From the NCBI GenBank assembly GCA_003537575.1, contig DPRS01000053.1, positions 1 through 55,856 of the forward strand: a DNA stretch of 55,856 bases, read 5' to 3'. Both the position numbers and the translations under genes were made by a program. The first letter of the stretch is position 1. Every line of letters begins with the position of its first letter. Of the stretch, positions 34,151-41,541 are shown piece after piece. The notes below the pieces were generated by a model. The model had not been told where the DNA came from. It did no database searches and saw only the letters and a program-made list of their open reading frames with translations. The stretch is from Oxalobacteraceae bacterium. Its GTDB lineage: Bacteria > Pseudomonadota > Gammaproteobacteria > Burkholderiales > Burkholderiaceae_D.

Positions 34151-34342
34151 TTACCGGCTTATCCCCTGGGTATCGTTGACGACGCGTTCGCACGCCTTGC
34201 GCAGGAAGGTCATGTTGTTACTGAAATTGGTGCAGCCGTGGCACATCATCAGGTGGAACTTGAGGGACAAGGTTTCGCCGGCAGACAGCTTTCTATCCAT
34301 TCGCTGCGACAGTAGATAGGTCGCTTTTTTGCATGACATCAT
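34151..34342 (-). CDS. zf-HC2-type small anti-sigma candidate
   Basis: A 63-residue protein with the zf-HC2 zinc pattern HLMMCHGC (H-x3-C-x2-C) and a preceding SCKKATYLLSQRMDRKLS helix. Proteins of this type are cytoplasmic zinc anti-sigma factors or truncated forms of them; no transmembrane segment is present. The start at 34342 overlaps the sigma-factor stop (ATGA), so the two are translationally coupled, as expected for a sigma/anti-sigma pair. Thiol-reactive arsenicals could strip the zinc and release the sigma factor, which is an attractive but untested idea. Confidence 0.85.
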   Translation of the reverse strand: MMSCKKATYLLSQRMDRKLSAGETLSLKFHLMMCHGCTNFSNNMTFLRKACERVVNDTQGISR

Positions 34343-34953
34343 TTTGTTTCTCCTTCCTCGAACCAGCGCTGCTGCAGACATAATCTCAGGCTCATGCGCG
34401 CGCGATGCAATATTACCCAACAGTTGGACGTGGAAATGCCGAGTTCCTTACAGATTTCGTGCGCTTCCAGACCCAGGAATTCGCGCATGGTGAAAACGCG
34501 GGCGGTTGCTTCCGGCAGGTTATTCATGCAAATGTCGAAAATCTGCCAGAACTCGACGTTTTCAAGGCTTTGCTCCGGATCGCCCCAGGACGCCGGCATT
34601 TCGCTGCGCTGCCAGCGCTCGTTTCCCATGAACAGCACATCGAAGTCCGACTCGTCGCAGGCTTCAACCACATCGAAGCGGTTCTTGTTCCAGCGATCGC
34701 GAAAGACATCGATGATCTTGTTCTTCAGGATTGAAAATACCCAGGTTTTTACCGATGCGCGCTGCTCGAAGCGATCACCGGCGCCGATCGCGGCGGCCAG
34801 TGCCTCCTGCACCACATCCTCGGCAAGTTCCCGGTTTCGTAATTGCAGCATGGCGAACCGCAACAGGTCTCGGCGCAACTGAGCCAGCATGGCCTCGTTC
34901 CGCAGCGGGGAATCGGCATCGTTGGGAAACGGGGCAGAAATCGTCGGGGGCAT
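34339..34953 (-). CDS. ECF sigma-70 factor of the arsenosugar cluster
   Basis: A 204-residue ECF sigma factor. Region 2 is at about 25-95 (LRNRELAEDVVQEALAAAI, then KTWVFSILKNKIIDVFRDRW). A long linker (about 95-135) carries FDVLFMGNERWQRSEMPASW, and region 4 follows (LGLEAHEICKELGISTSNCWVILHRARMSLR). It is coupled to a zf-HC2 mini-protein. Four TGTAAG-N16-CGTYYA-like sites lie within 8 kb, three in front of minus-strand ars genes and one in front of the Cys-rich gene at 35267. It is the obvious candidate to recognise them. Confidence 0.93.
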   Translation of the reverse strand: MPPTISAPFPNDADSPLRNEAMLAQLRRDLLRFAMLQLRNRELAEDVVQEALAAAIGAGDRFEQRASVKTWVFSILKNKIIDVFRDRWNKNRFDVVEACDESDFDVLFMGNERWQRSEMPASWGDPEQSLENVEFWQIFDICMNNLPEATARVFTMREFLGLEAHEICKELGISTSNCWVILHRARMSLRLCLQQRWFEEGETK

Positions 34954-35155
34954 GGGCGCTTGGGATCCTTTTCAAGGTGATGCGTTTTTTGCAGCACTAT
35001 AAACTAAAATCTAAAACCGCCCCGCAAAACTTACCGAAAAAATAGTGAACGGTTTTGCCTTGCGTAATTGACTTATTCCCAGAGGTGCAAGCAGCCATGT
35101 GTACGGGCATCAGCGTATTATTGGATCGCAACATGGTCGAAATTTTCTCAAAAAA

Positions 35156-35184
35156 TGTAAGAAACCGCGATGTTCAACGTTTAT
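35156..35184 (+). promoter_or_regulatory. candidate ECF promoter of the Cys-rich gene
   Basis: TGTAAG (35156-35161) and CGTTTAT (35178-35184) on the plus strand, 16 bases apart, 82 bases upstream of the gene at 35267. The spacer also contains GTTCAACG but at the wrong distance. Confidence 0.65.
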
Positions 35185-35266
35185 TGTTCTATTCGCGGAC
35201 AGGCTGGATGTCAGGCAGGAACGATCTCGAATGCCGGCTATCCATCCACCGTGCGAAAGTGAGGCA

Positions 35267-35482
35267 ATGATGAAAGCTGCCATCCTGGAATCAATACTGA
35301 CCTGCCCGCATTGCGGCTTCGCCAGGCAGGAAACCATGCCTGTGAATGCCTGCCAGTTCTACTACGAGTGCAGCAACTGCGAGGCAGTGCTCCGTCCCAA
35401 GCCTGGAGACTGCTGCGTGTTTTGTTCCTACGGAACGCTGAAATGCCCGTCAATTCAGGCTGGACAGGGCTGTTGCGAATAG
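35267..35482 (+). CDS. Cys-rich GDCCVFCSYG mini-protein
   Basis: A 71-residue protein with eleven cysteines: CPHCG near residue 13, CSNCEAVLRPKPGDCCVFCSYG in the middle, and CPSIQ and a terminal GCC. The two CxxC pairs suggest a zinc ribbon, and the GDCC motif adds a second thiolate site. The family is widespread near mercury and other heavy-metal genes but has no established activity. GAGG precedes two adjacent ATGs, at 35267 and 35270; the second is better spaced. The upstream ECF-type promoter ties it to the arsenosugar regulon. Confidence 0.85.
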   Translation: MMKAAILESILTCPHCGFARQETMPVNACQFYYECSNCEAVLRPKPGDCCVFCSYGTLKCPSIQAGQGCCE

Positions 35483-35686
35483 GGCTATTGCATGGTACGA
35501 ATTCCATAAGGATGCCGCGGTGTTTAATGCGAAGTAAGGCCGGGAGAAATCGGCTTGGACATGACAATCATCGTGCCCAGGCATCGTTTCAGCCTCATCG
35601 CCGAAATACAGGATCGGCCGGGGCTTTGTCAGGTGTTTCCCGAATATGTCGTGAAAGGATAGTTTCTGGATGAAGGAAAGGGAATC

Positions 35687-36640
35687 ATGAATCCGTTCCA
35701 ACAATTGCGTCACTGGTTCGCAGCCGGCGCAGACCACGGACCAGCCGCCACGGGCAGCCAGTCCAGCGATCTGCTGGCCAGCCTGCTGAACATGGCCTGG
35801 TTTGTCGAGGCGCGCGATCCATACACTGGCGGACATTTGTGGCGGGTATCGCGCTATGCCAGGATGCTCGCCGAAAGCTCTGGTTTCAGCGACGCCGACG
35901 CCGCGCGCATCGGACTCGGCGGATTTTTGCATGACCTGGGTAAAGTGGGCGTTCCCGATGCCATCCTGCGCAAGCCAGCCAGCCTCAACGACGAAGAGTA
36001 TGCAGTGATCAAAACCCATCCCGACATCGGCATGCGCATGCTTTCCGGACACCCGCTGCGGCAACTCGTCAGCGATGCCGTGCTGCTGCACCATGAGCGT
36101 CCCGACGGCATGGGTTATCCGCGTGGCCTGTCCGGCGCGGCAATCCCGGCGATGGCAAGCATCGTCGGGATTTGCGATGCATTCGATGCCATGACCAGTC
36201 ATCGCCCCTATCGGCCGGGAATGCCGCGTGACCTCGCCCTCGGCATTATTCGCGAGTTGCGGCATACGCAGTTCGACGCCGGATTTGCCGACATCTTCAT
36301 TGACTTGGGCGAGGCAGGGCACCTGGATCAGGTGATCGGCCATAGCGACGATGGCATCCCGCTGCAGTCGTGCCCGATGTGCGGACCAACCCTGGTGGTT
36401 CGCCGCGAGGACAAGGAGGGCGCCTCCTTGTTCTGCCGTAATTGCGGCGATGGGTTCGTGCTGAAAAATCAGGATGGCTGCCTGGCCGCGATCCCCACCG
36501 GGAAGCAGGGGAGCGCAGCGGATCTGGAGCCGGAAACCGACATTGCGCTGATCGCGCGCACCGTGCGTACCGCCGTGCAGGCATTGCCGGTCGCAGATTT
36601 GATCAAGACTTCAGCCATACCGATCGGGAACGTACGATGA
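35687..36640 (+). CDS. HD-GYP domain protein with C-terminal zinc ribbon
   Basis: A 317-residue protein. The HD-GYP domain (about 30-200) has FLHDLGKVGVPD, KTHPDIG, HHERPDGMGYPRGL and DAFDAMTSHRPYR, so it is a probable cyclic-di-GMP phosphodiesterase. After it comes a Cys4 ribbon (CPMCG near 230, CRNCG near 254), unusual in place of a receiver domain. It has no receiver or transmembrane segment. The stop codon overlaps the nrtS start. Context does not reveal the signal. Confidence 0.88.
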   Translation: MNPFQQLRHWFAAGADHGPAATGSQSSDLLASLLNMAWFVEARDPYTGGHLWRVSRYARMLAESSGFSDADAARIGLGGFLHDLGKVGVPDAILRKPASLNDEEYAVIKTHPDIGMRMLSGHPLRQLVSDAVLLHHERPDGMGYPRGLSGAAIPAMASIVGICDAFDAMTSHRPYRPGMPRDLALGIIRELRHTQFDAGFADIFIDLGEAGHLDQVIGHSDDGIPLQSCPMCGPTLVVRREDKEGASLFCRNCGDGFVLKNQDGCLAAIPTGKQGSAADLEPETDIALIARTVRTAVQALPVADLIKTSAIPIGNVR

Positions 36641-36861
36641 AGCCTTTTCTTCAGGTGATTTTCTCCGCGCGGATTGCGCAGAACGCCGTGCGCGTTGCGT
36701 TGGTTGTCGGTACGGTGCTAAACGCGATTAACCAGGGTGGCGCAATTATTTCAGGCAAGACCGTTCTCTGGCTTCACGTAGCGCTGAATTACCTGGTGCC
36801 TTACTGCGTTGCCAGTTATAGCGCGGCCAGAAATGAAGTTTCCCGACGCAAGGATGAATAG
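36637..36861 (+). CDS. nrtS: NrtS-type small nitrate/nitrite transporter
   Basis: A 74-residue membrane protein with two helices. The sequence VRVALVVGTVLNAINQGG followed by LWLHVALNYLVPYCVASYSAARNE is characteristic of NrtS, a small nitrate/nitrite transport protein. The start at 36637 overlaps the stop of the HD-GYP gene by 4 bases, so the two are co-expressed. The C-terminus is basic and cytoplasmic. Confidence 0.85.
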   Translation: MKPFLQVIFSARIAQNAVRVALVVGTVLNAINQGGAIISGKTVLWLHVALNYLVPYCVASYSAARNEVSRRKDE

Positions 36862-36889
36862 GAAAAACGCCGACATCGCTATCTGCACC

Positions 36890-36916
36890 ACTATCGATAT
36901 CACACTATCGATATCA
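36890..36916. repeat. 14-bp tandem repeat
   Basis: ACTATCGATATCA occurs twice in direct tandem at 36890 and 36904, each holding the palindromes TATCGATA and GATATC. It lies after nrtS, near the end of the YHS gene, and may be a regulator or transcription-end site. Confidence 0.5.
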
Positions 36917-36998
36917 ACATGTGTGCTTTGCATTGGAGGCATTCGTCAATAAATGGAAATGACCAGCATTGCAGTCATTTCCAGATTTGGCACCACAA

Positions 36999-37514
36999 TC
37001 AGAGCGAGTTCGGCGCCCTGTCTTTTAGACGCGGCCAATTGACATTAGCTTTCTCGATGTTGCCCTTCACGTCTTCCAGCCAGCGCGTCTGTGCCGGTTT
37101 GTGGATATTCAAATAGAGTTTACCGTCCACGATGCGCCACAGCAGAGGATCGATATCTAGTTTCTGCTCCAGCGCCATCCCCATGGCGCAAAAGCCGCCA
37201 AAGGCCGGCGTGTATTTTTCGGCGTTCACCTTGAATGCATCCCGGTTGGCGGCGTTTGCAAACCAGTACGTTGCGCCATTAAATTTTTCCGAGTAATTCG
37301 CTTTCCCTTGCAGCGGGCCGCCTGGCAAGAAATACGAGACGGGATCGTAGCCCTTCAACGCAAGCCCTCGTGTATCGAGATTGATTGCACTGGTTGACGT
37401 CACATCGTAGGCATGTGCAGCCTGCGGCATGCTGACAACGGCAAGTGCGGTCAGCGTCATCGCTGCAGATGAAAGAATGAAGCTGCGACGTGAAAATTTT
37501 GGCGGAATCGGCAT
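36999..37514 (-). CDS. exported YHS-domain protein
   Basis: A 171-residue protein. An SRRSFIL twin-arginine-like signal is followed by an AHA-type cleavage site near residue 35. The YHS-like domain has LKGYDPVSYFLPGGPLQGK, ATYWFANAANRDAF and YTPAFGGFCAMGMA. YHS domains bind metal; the Cys in GGFC is conserved. It is divergent from the AraC regulator at 37658, with the operator repeats between them, so it is the probable target. Function is unknown. Confidence 0.88.
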   Translation of the reverse strand: MPIPPKFSRRSFILSSAAMTLTALAVVSMPQAAHAYDVTSTSAINLDTRGLALKGYDPVSYFLPGGPLQGKANYSEKFNGATYWFANAANRDAFKVNAEKYTPAFGGFCAMGMALEQKLDIDPLLWRIVDGKLYLNIHKPAQTRWLEDVKGNIEKANVNWPRLKDRAPNSL

Positions 37515-37596
37515 TGTTGGCTCCTAATGGTTGGCAAAGGGAAGATATTTCGATAATTGCCGAATGTTGTGATCGGCGAACCAAAGTGTATGCCTT

Positions 37597-37652
37597 AATT
37601 CGATACTTGCTGTATCCTATAGTATCGAATTCATTACTTATCGTATCGAATT
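37597..37652. promoter_or_regulatory. AraC operator repeats
   Basis: TATCGAATT occurs at 37623-37631 and 37644-37652 as a direct repeat exactly 21 bases apart, and its inverse AATTCGATA lies at 37597-37605. Direct half-sites two helical turns apart are typical of AraC-family binding. The second half-site ends five bases from the regulator start, which fits autoregulation. Confidence 0.7.
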
Positions 37653-37657
37653 GAGCC

Positions 37658-38551
37658 ATGGACCGACTAAGCATCTTGCTATCGCACTTCACCTTGCACA
37701 GTGGCATTTTCTATACAGGCAATATCTGTGGGGTCCACAATTTCCATGAAGATCCGCAGCAAGGGCATCTTCACCTGATCAAGCAGGGGCCGGTTCAGAT
37801 GCTGGATGTGCAAAGGGAAGCCATCGACATTACCGAGCCAACCCTGGTGTTCCTTCCACGACCTTCAACACATCGTCTGGTCGCCGACGAGCGCACCGGC
37901 GCGGATGTCATTTGCGGCAGGGTGCGGTTTGGCGGGGGAGGAAGCAATCCCATCACGGATTCGCTGCCGAATATTGTCCTGGTCGCACTGAAGAAACTGC
38001 CGGGAGTGGAAGCATTGTTGAGCCTGATGTATGCCGAGGCATTTTCCGAACAGTGCGGGCGGCAGGCAGCGCTGGATCGCTTGTGCGAGGTGTTGATGAT
38101 CCGCTTGCTTCGCCACTGCATTAACCAGGGATTGACTCAAGGCGGCACTCTGGCAGGACTTGCCGATGGCCGCCTCGCCAAGGCGCTGATCGCGATGCAT
38201 GAAAATCCGGCCCATGACTGGCAGCTGGCGGAAATGGCGCTCATGGCGGGCATGTCGCGCGCGCGCTTTGCCGTGCGCTTTCGGGAAATTACGGGCGAAA
38301 CGCCAGCCGACTATCTGGCTTCCTGGCGCGTCATGATGGCGCAACGCCTGCTGACGCAAGGACAGCAGCTCAAGCATATAGCCTATGACGTCGGCTATGG
38401 CAGCGCCAGCGCCTTGACCCGGGTATTTGTCAGGAAGCTTGGCACTTCCCCAACCGATTGGCTCAAGGAACAACGGCAGGCGCATCGTGCATCGCAAGTC
38501 GAGACGCCGGGAGAAGAGAATGAGACGGACGGTGCCCTGCTGAAAGCATGA
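37658..38551 (+). CDS. AraC-family transcriptional regulator
   Basis: A 297-residue regulator with an N-terminal cupin-type ligand domain (about 1-180) and a C-terminal double helix-turn-helix (about 190-290): LAEMALMAGMSRARFAVRFREITGETPADYLASWR, then IAYDVGYGSASALTRVFVRKLGTSP. It probably controls the divergent YHS gene, itself and the downstream gene at 38637. The ligand cannot be inferred; the His-containing N-terminus (NFHEDPQQGHLHLI) might bind a metal. Confidence 0.92.
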   Translation: MDRLSILLSHFTLHSGIFYTGNICGVHNFHEDPQQGHLHLIKQGPVQMLDVQREAIDITEPTLVFLPRPSTHRLVADERTGADVICGRVRFGGGGSNPITDSLPNIVLVALKKLPGVEALLSLMYAEAFSEQCGRQAALDRLCEVLMIRLLRHCINQGLTQGGTLAGLADGRLAKALIAMHENPAHDWQLAEMALMAGMSRARFAVRFREITGETPADYLASWRVMMAQRLLTQGQQLKHIAYDVGYGSASALTRVFVRKLGTSPTDWLKEQRQAHRASQVETPGEENETDGALLKA

Positions 38552-38636
38552 CATGGATAGTATCCATGAAGCCGCCGGCAAGCAGGAAAACCCTCCCGCG
38601 GCATTCGTATAGTTACCCCTTTCAGGAGAAACATCC

Positions 38637-39203
38637 ATGTCCACCACCATCATTCATCATCTAGCGTCTGTCGATCATGCGAGTGCGCAAGGCCAGCAGA
38701 AAGAAATTCTCGACCTCGCCCTCAAGCAAGTCGGTTTTTTGCCGAACATGTACCTCAACATGGCCAACGCGCCTGGCATGCTCAGCACCTATCTGCACGG
38801 TTACAGCCTGTTCCGCAGCGAATCTGGCCTGACACCCGCCGAGCAGGAAGTGGTGTTCCTGTCGATCAGTCAATTCAATGGCTGCAATTACTGCACGGCT
38901 GCTCATAGCATGATCGCCGACAAGGTATCGGGCGTACCCAAGGAAGTACTACAGGCGATTCGGACGCAGCAGCCGATCCCGGATGCCAGGCTCGCAGCAT
39001 TGGCCGCCATGGCGGTCGAGATGGTGGCCAGGCATGGCCAGCCATCGCCGGCAGTGGTGAAGACTTTCCTGGATGCCGGATATCAGGAACGTCACCTGCT
39101 TTACATCATACTGGCTGCAGGTGTCAAAGCCCTCAGCAACTACAGCAATCAGGCATTCGGCAGCCGGGTCGACGAAAGATTTGCAGCCTACCGGGTGGAC
39201 TGA
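38637..39203 (+). CDS. carboxymuconolactone decarboxylase family protein
   Basis: A 188-residue AhpD-fold protein. The redox motif NGCNYCTAAHSMIA has the C-x-x-C-x-x-x-H pattern, and the upstream LTPAEQEVVFLSISQF helix is typical. It lies 85 bases downstream of the AraC gene in the same direction and may belong to its regulon. Members of this subgroup are alkylhydroperoxidase-like; the physiological substrate is unknown. A GC-rich hairpin follows. Confidence 0.88.
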   Translation: MSTTIIHHLASVDHASAQGQQKEILDLALKQVGFLPNMYLNMANAPGMLSTYLHGYSLFRSESGLTPAEQEVVFLSISQFNGCNYCTAAHSMIADKVSGVPKEVLQAIRTQQPIPDARLAALAAMAVEMVARHGQPSPAVVKTFLDAGYQERHLLYIILAAGVKALSNYSNQAFGSRVDERFAAYRVD

Positions 39204-39226
39204 TCAGGCAAGGCAATCGTCATTGT

Positions 39227-39262
39227 CCGGGCGGCGCGACCAGCGCGTTCAGCGCCGCCCGG
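39227..39262. terminator. hairpin between convergent genes
   Basis: A perfect 11-bp stem, CCGGGCGGCGC (39227-39237) and GCGCCGCCCGG (39252-39262), with a 14-base loop. It lies between the convergent ends of genes at 39203 and 39305. There is no clear T run, so it may be a bidirectional stability hairpin rather than an intrinsic terminator. Confidence 0.5.
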
Positions 39263-39304
39263 GCCAGCCATCGTTATCTAGTCAAAACGCGTAGTCGTGG
39301 CAGC

Positions 39305-39838
39305 TCACTGGCGCGCCTGATAGCGGCGTTCAATCCAGTGGTCCAGTGAAATCTTGCCGGGTCCACGTGCAATCAGATACAGCAACACTGCCGCCCAGGT
39401 GCCGTGCGTCGGATAGGCATCCGGATACACGAAAACCTGGATAGTCAGTGTCATGATCAGCAAGGCCAGCGCGGAAAAGCGGGTTGCCAGTCCCACCAGC
39501 AGCAAGAGCGGGAACAGGTGTTCGGCAAAGGCCGCCATCGGTGCGGCAAGCTCCGGCGCAATCAAGGGCAGCCGGTATTCTTCCCTGAACAGCGCGACGG
39601 CGGAATCCGCCAGGCGCGGCCAGCCGAGCTTTAATTCGCCGTCGACAAGATCAATGGCGATGCCCTCGATTTTTGTCTGGCCGGACTTCCAGAATACGGC
39701 GGCGATCGAGAATCGGCCGATCGCGGCAATAAGGGATTCCGGGATCGCTCTGCACAAGCTGATGAAGCGCTGGTTCAGCGACATCGCGCTGGATGAGCCG
39801 GTTGCGCCGGTGCCGGCGGCAATGAAGTCTGCTTTCAT
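39305..39838 (-). CDS. DoxX-family membrane protein of the bufferin operon
   Basis: A 177-residue DoxX-family protein with four transmembrane helices. It has AAVFWKSGQTKIEG at the first helix and FAEHLFPLLLLVGLATRFSALALLI next, the usual DoxX order. The start overlaps the upstream DUF2063 gene by 4 bases. It is the last gene of a DUF2282-DUF692-DUF2063-DoxX operon. DoxX may serve as a redox-active membrane partner; the role in bufferin function is not established. Confidence 0.88.
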   Translation of the reverse strand: MKADFIAAGTGATGSSSAMSLNQRFISLCRAIPESLIAAIGRFSIAAVFWKSGQTKIEGIAIDLVDGELKLGWPRLADSAVALFREEYRLPLIAPELAAPMAAFAEHLFPLLLLVGLATRFSALALLIMTLTIQVFVYPDAYPTHGTWAAVLLYLIARGPGKISLDHWIERRYQARQ

Positions 39839-40608
39839 GGTGTATTGCTCCTCGTTGTCATGGATGAGATAGCCTGTGTCCGTATCAGCAGGCTCAGCGT
39901 ACCGGTGAGATCGAAACCGGGATCGGCGAGGCTGGCCTGTTCGAGCGCGTTGCCGAGGCTGCCGCCGTCCAGCAGATGAGAAATAAAGTGGCCGGAGCCG
40001 GGGGGCAGGCGGATAACCTCGACATCCAGGCGAGGGCGGACGACCAGCACACTCTCCGGCGCATGCGTGTCAACCGCGGCGATATCGGCATCGCCCTGGT
40101 GGGCTGCCCATAGCGATGCCGCAGCGTAGCGTGAACGCAGCAAACCAACGGACGGATGGAAGCCAACCCGCACATGCGGCAGCGCATCGGGGTCGGCCAG
40201 GATTTGCGCAATCATGTCGGCAGAAAGTTCCGCACACTCGGCGGCATGATAGGCGCGCACGCGCATCATTTCCAGCCGGGCTACGTCGGCCAGATAAGGA
40301 ACCGGCGCCGCGGGCGGGAAGTTCTCGATGAAAGCCGGGAACGAATCGCCATAGAAGGCGAGCACACCTGTACGTGGTGGTTCGGCATCTACGAAAAGCC
40401 TTGCCATCGCCCGAAAAAATGCTTCCCCGACGAGCTGCTGCACGACGGGATAGGCATCCGCCAGTGCGTCAATGAGCGAAACGATGATGTTGTTGCGATA
40501 CACGGCGAAGCGCACCGCGGGATCGGAACCGTTCCATGTGCTTAATCCGGCCGGAACCGGCTGCGCTGGATCACGCAGCCGCTCAAAGAATTCCTGTTGC
40601 CAATTCAT
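39835..40608 (-). CDS. bufC: DUF2063 protein (BufC-like)
   Basis: A 257-residue DUF2063 protein. The N-terminal DNA-binding-like domain has RFAVYRNNIIVSLIDALADAYPVVQQLVGEAFF. The rest includes YLADVARLEMMRVRAYHAAE, the conserved helical segment. Such proteins partner DUF692 enzymes in maturing ribosomally made peptides, presenting the precursor. The start at 40608 overlaps the DUF692 stop (ATGA). Confidence 0.9.
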   Translation of the reverse strand: MNWQQEFFERLRDPAQPVPAGLSTWNGSDPAVRFAVYRNNIIVSLIDALADAYPVVQQLVGEAFFRAMARLFVDAEPPRTGVLAFYGDSFPAFIENFPPAAPVPYLADVARLEMMRVRAYHAAECAELSADMIAQILADPDALPHVRVGFHPSVGLLRSRYAAASLWAAHQGDADIAAVDTHAPESVLVVRPRLDVEVIRLPPGSGHFISHLLDGGSLGNALEQASLADPGFDLTGTLSLLIRTQAISSMTTRSNTP

Positions 40609-41510
40609 GCGCGCGTCTCCAGGGAGCAGCGGGCACGCAGCAGCCGCTCCGCCTGCCGCGCTTCCTCGCACAGCACATCGAAGGGCGGAATGTCATTGTC
40701 CCGTTCGATCAGCGTGGCCACCGGGCCGCACCGATCCAACGCGTATTCGTATAGCTGCCAGACTTGGTGCGCGATGGCAGCACCATGACTGTCGATCAGC
40801 AGCGTGTCGCCGGCGCCATCCTGTTCCTGCGCGAACCCGGCCAGATGGATTTCTCCCACGGCTTGACAGGTTAGCGCGCGCACTTCGTCGTACGGATTGC
40901 GGTGGTGGTTAACGGATGAAACATACACGTTATTCACGTCAAGCAGCAATCCGCAGCCGGTGCGCCGTAGCGCTTCGCTGATGAATTCGCATTCCGCCAT
41001 GGTGGATGCGGCGAACTCGACATATGTCGCAGGATTCTCCAGCAGGAGCCGGCGACTCAGCCGTTCCTGAACCTGGTCGATGTGATCGCACACCCGTTGC
41101 AGCGTTTGTGGGTTGTACGGCAGTGGCAGCAAATCGTTCAGGAATACGCCGCCGTGACTGGACCAGGCCAGGTGCTCGGAAAACGATTGGGGTGCATAAC
41201 GTTCGAGCAGCTGTGCCAGCCTATCCAGATGGGCAGCATCGAGAGCGGATTCGCCGCCGATCGAAAGGCCGACGCCGTGGATGGATAACGGGTAACGTTC
41301 GCGGATGCGGGTCAGATAATGATGAAACGGGCCGCCGTCGACCAGGTAATTTTCGGCATGGATCTCGAAAAATCCGATGTCGGGCCAGGTGTCGACGATC
41401 TGTCGGAAATGCTCGGGCTTGAGTCCCACTCCCGCGCGTGCCGGCAAGCCGCTGGCCTGAACAAATGCCGGAGCGCCGCTGCGTTGCAGTGCTGAAGAAT
41501 CTGTCGGCAT
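40605..41510 (-). CDS. bufB: DUF692 multinuclear iron enzyme (BufB-like)
   Basis: A 301-residue DUF692 (MNIO) enzyme. Metal-ligand segments are visible: GFFEIHAENYL, SIHGVGLSIGG, SEHLAWSS, LLENPATYVEF, LLDVNNVYVSSVNH and EIHLAGF. Related enzymes convert cysteines of small peptides to oxazolone- or thiooxazole-type groups. In the bufferin system the substrate is the DUF2282 protein. The start at 41510 is chosen for family length; an ATG at 41708 lies inside the DUF2282 gene. It is 31 bases downstream of that gene. Confidence 0.92.
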   Translation of the reverse strand: MPTDSSALQRSGAPAFVQASGLPARAGVGLKPEHFRQIVDTWPDIGFFEIHAENYLVDGGPFHHYLTRIRERYPLSIHGVGLSIGGESALDAAHLDRLAQLLERYAPQSFSEHLAWSSHGGVFLNDLLPLPYNPQTLQRVCDHIDQVQERLSRRLLLENPATYVEFAASTMAECEFISEALRRTGCGLLLDVNNVYVSSVNHHRNPYDEVRALTCQAVGEIHLAGFAQEQDGAGDTLLIDSHGAAIAHQVWQLYEYALDRCGPVATLIERDNDIPPFDVLCEEARQAERLLRARCSLETRA

Positions 41511-41541
41511 GAAAGGCGCTCCGCTATGGCCAGGTTGACTG

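Noticed and set aside
34449..34454. A further TGTAAG-like box inside the ECF sigma gene
   Set aside because: It lies deep in the coding sequence, lacks a second CGTYYA box at 16 bases, and has no downstream minus-strand gene start at a fitting distance.
34990..35040. Possible sigma autoregulatory promoter GGTAAG upstream of the ECF gene
   Set aside because: The first box differs (GGTAAG) and no CG-containing second box is found after 16 bases, so it was not listed with the four good sites.
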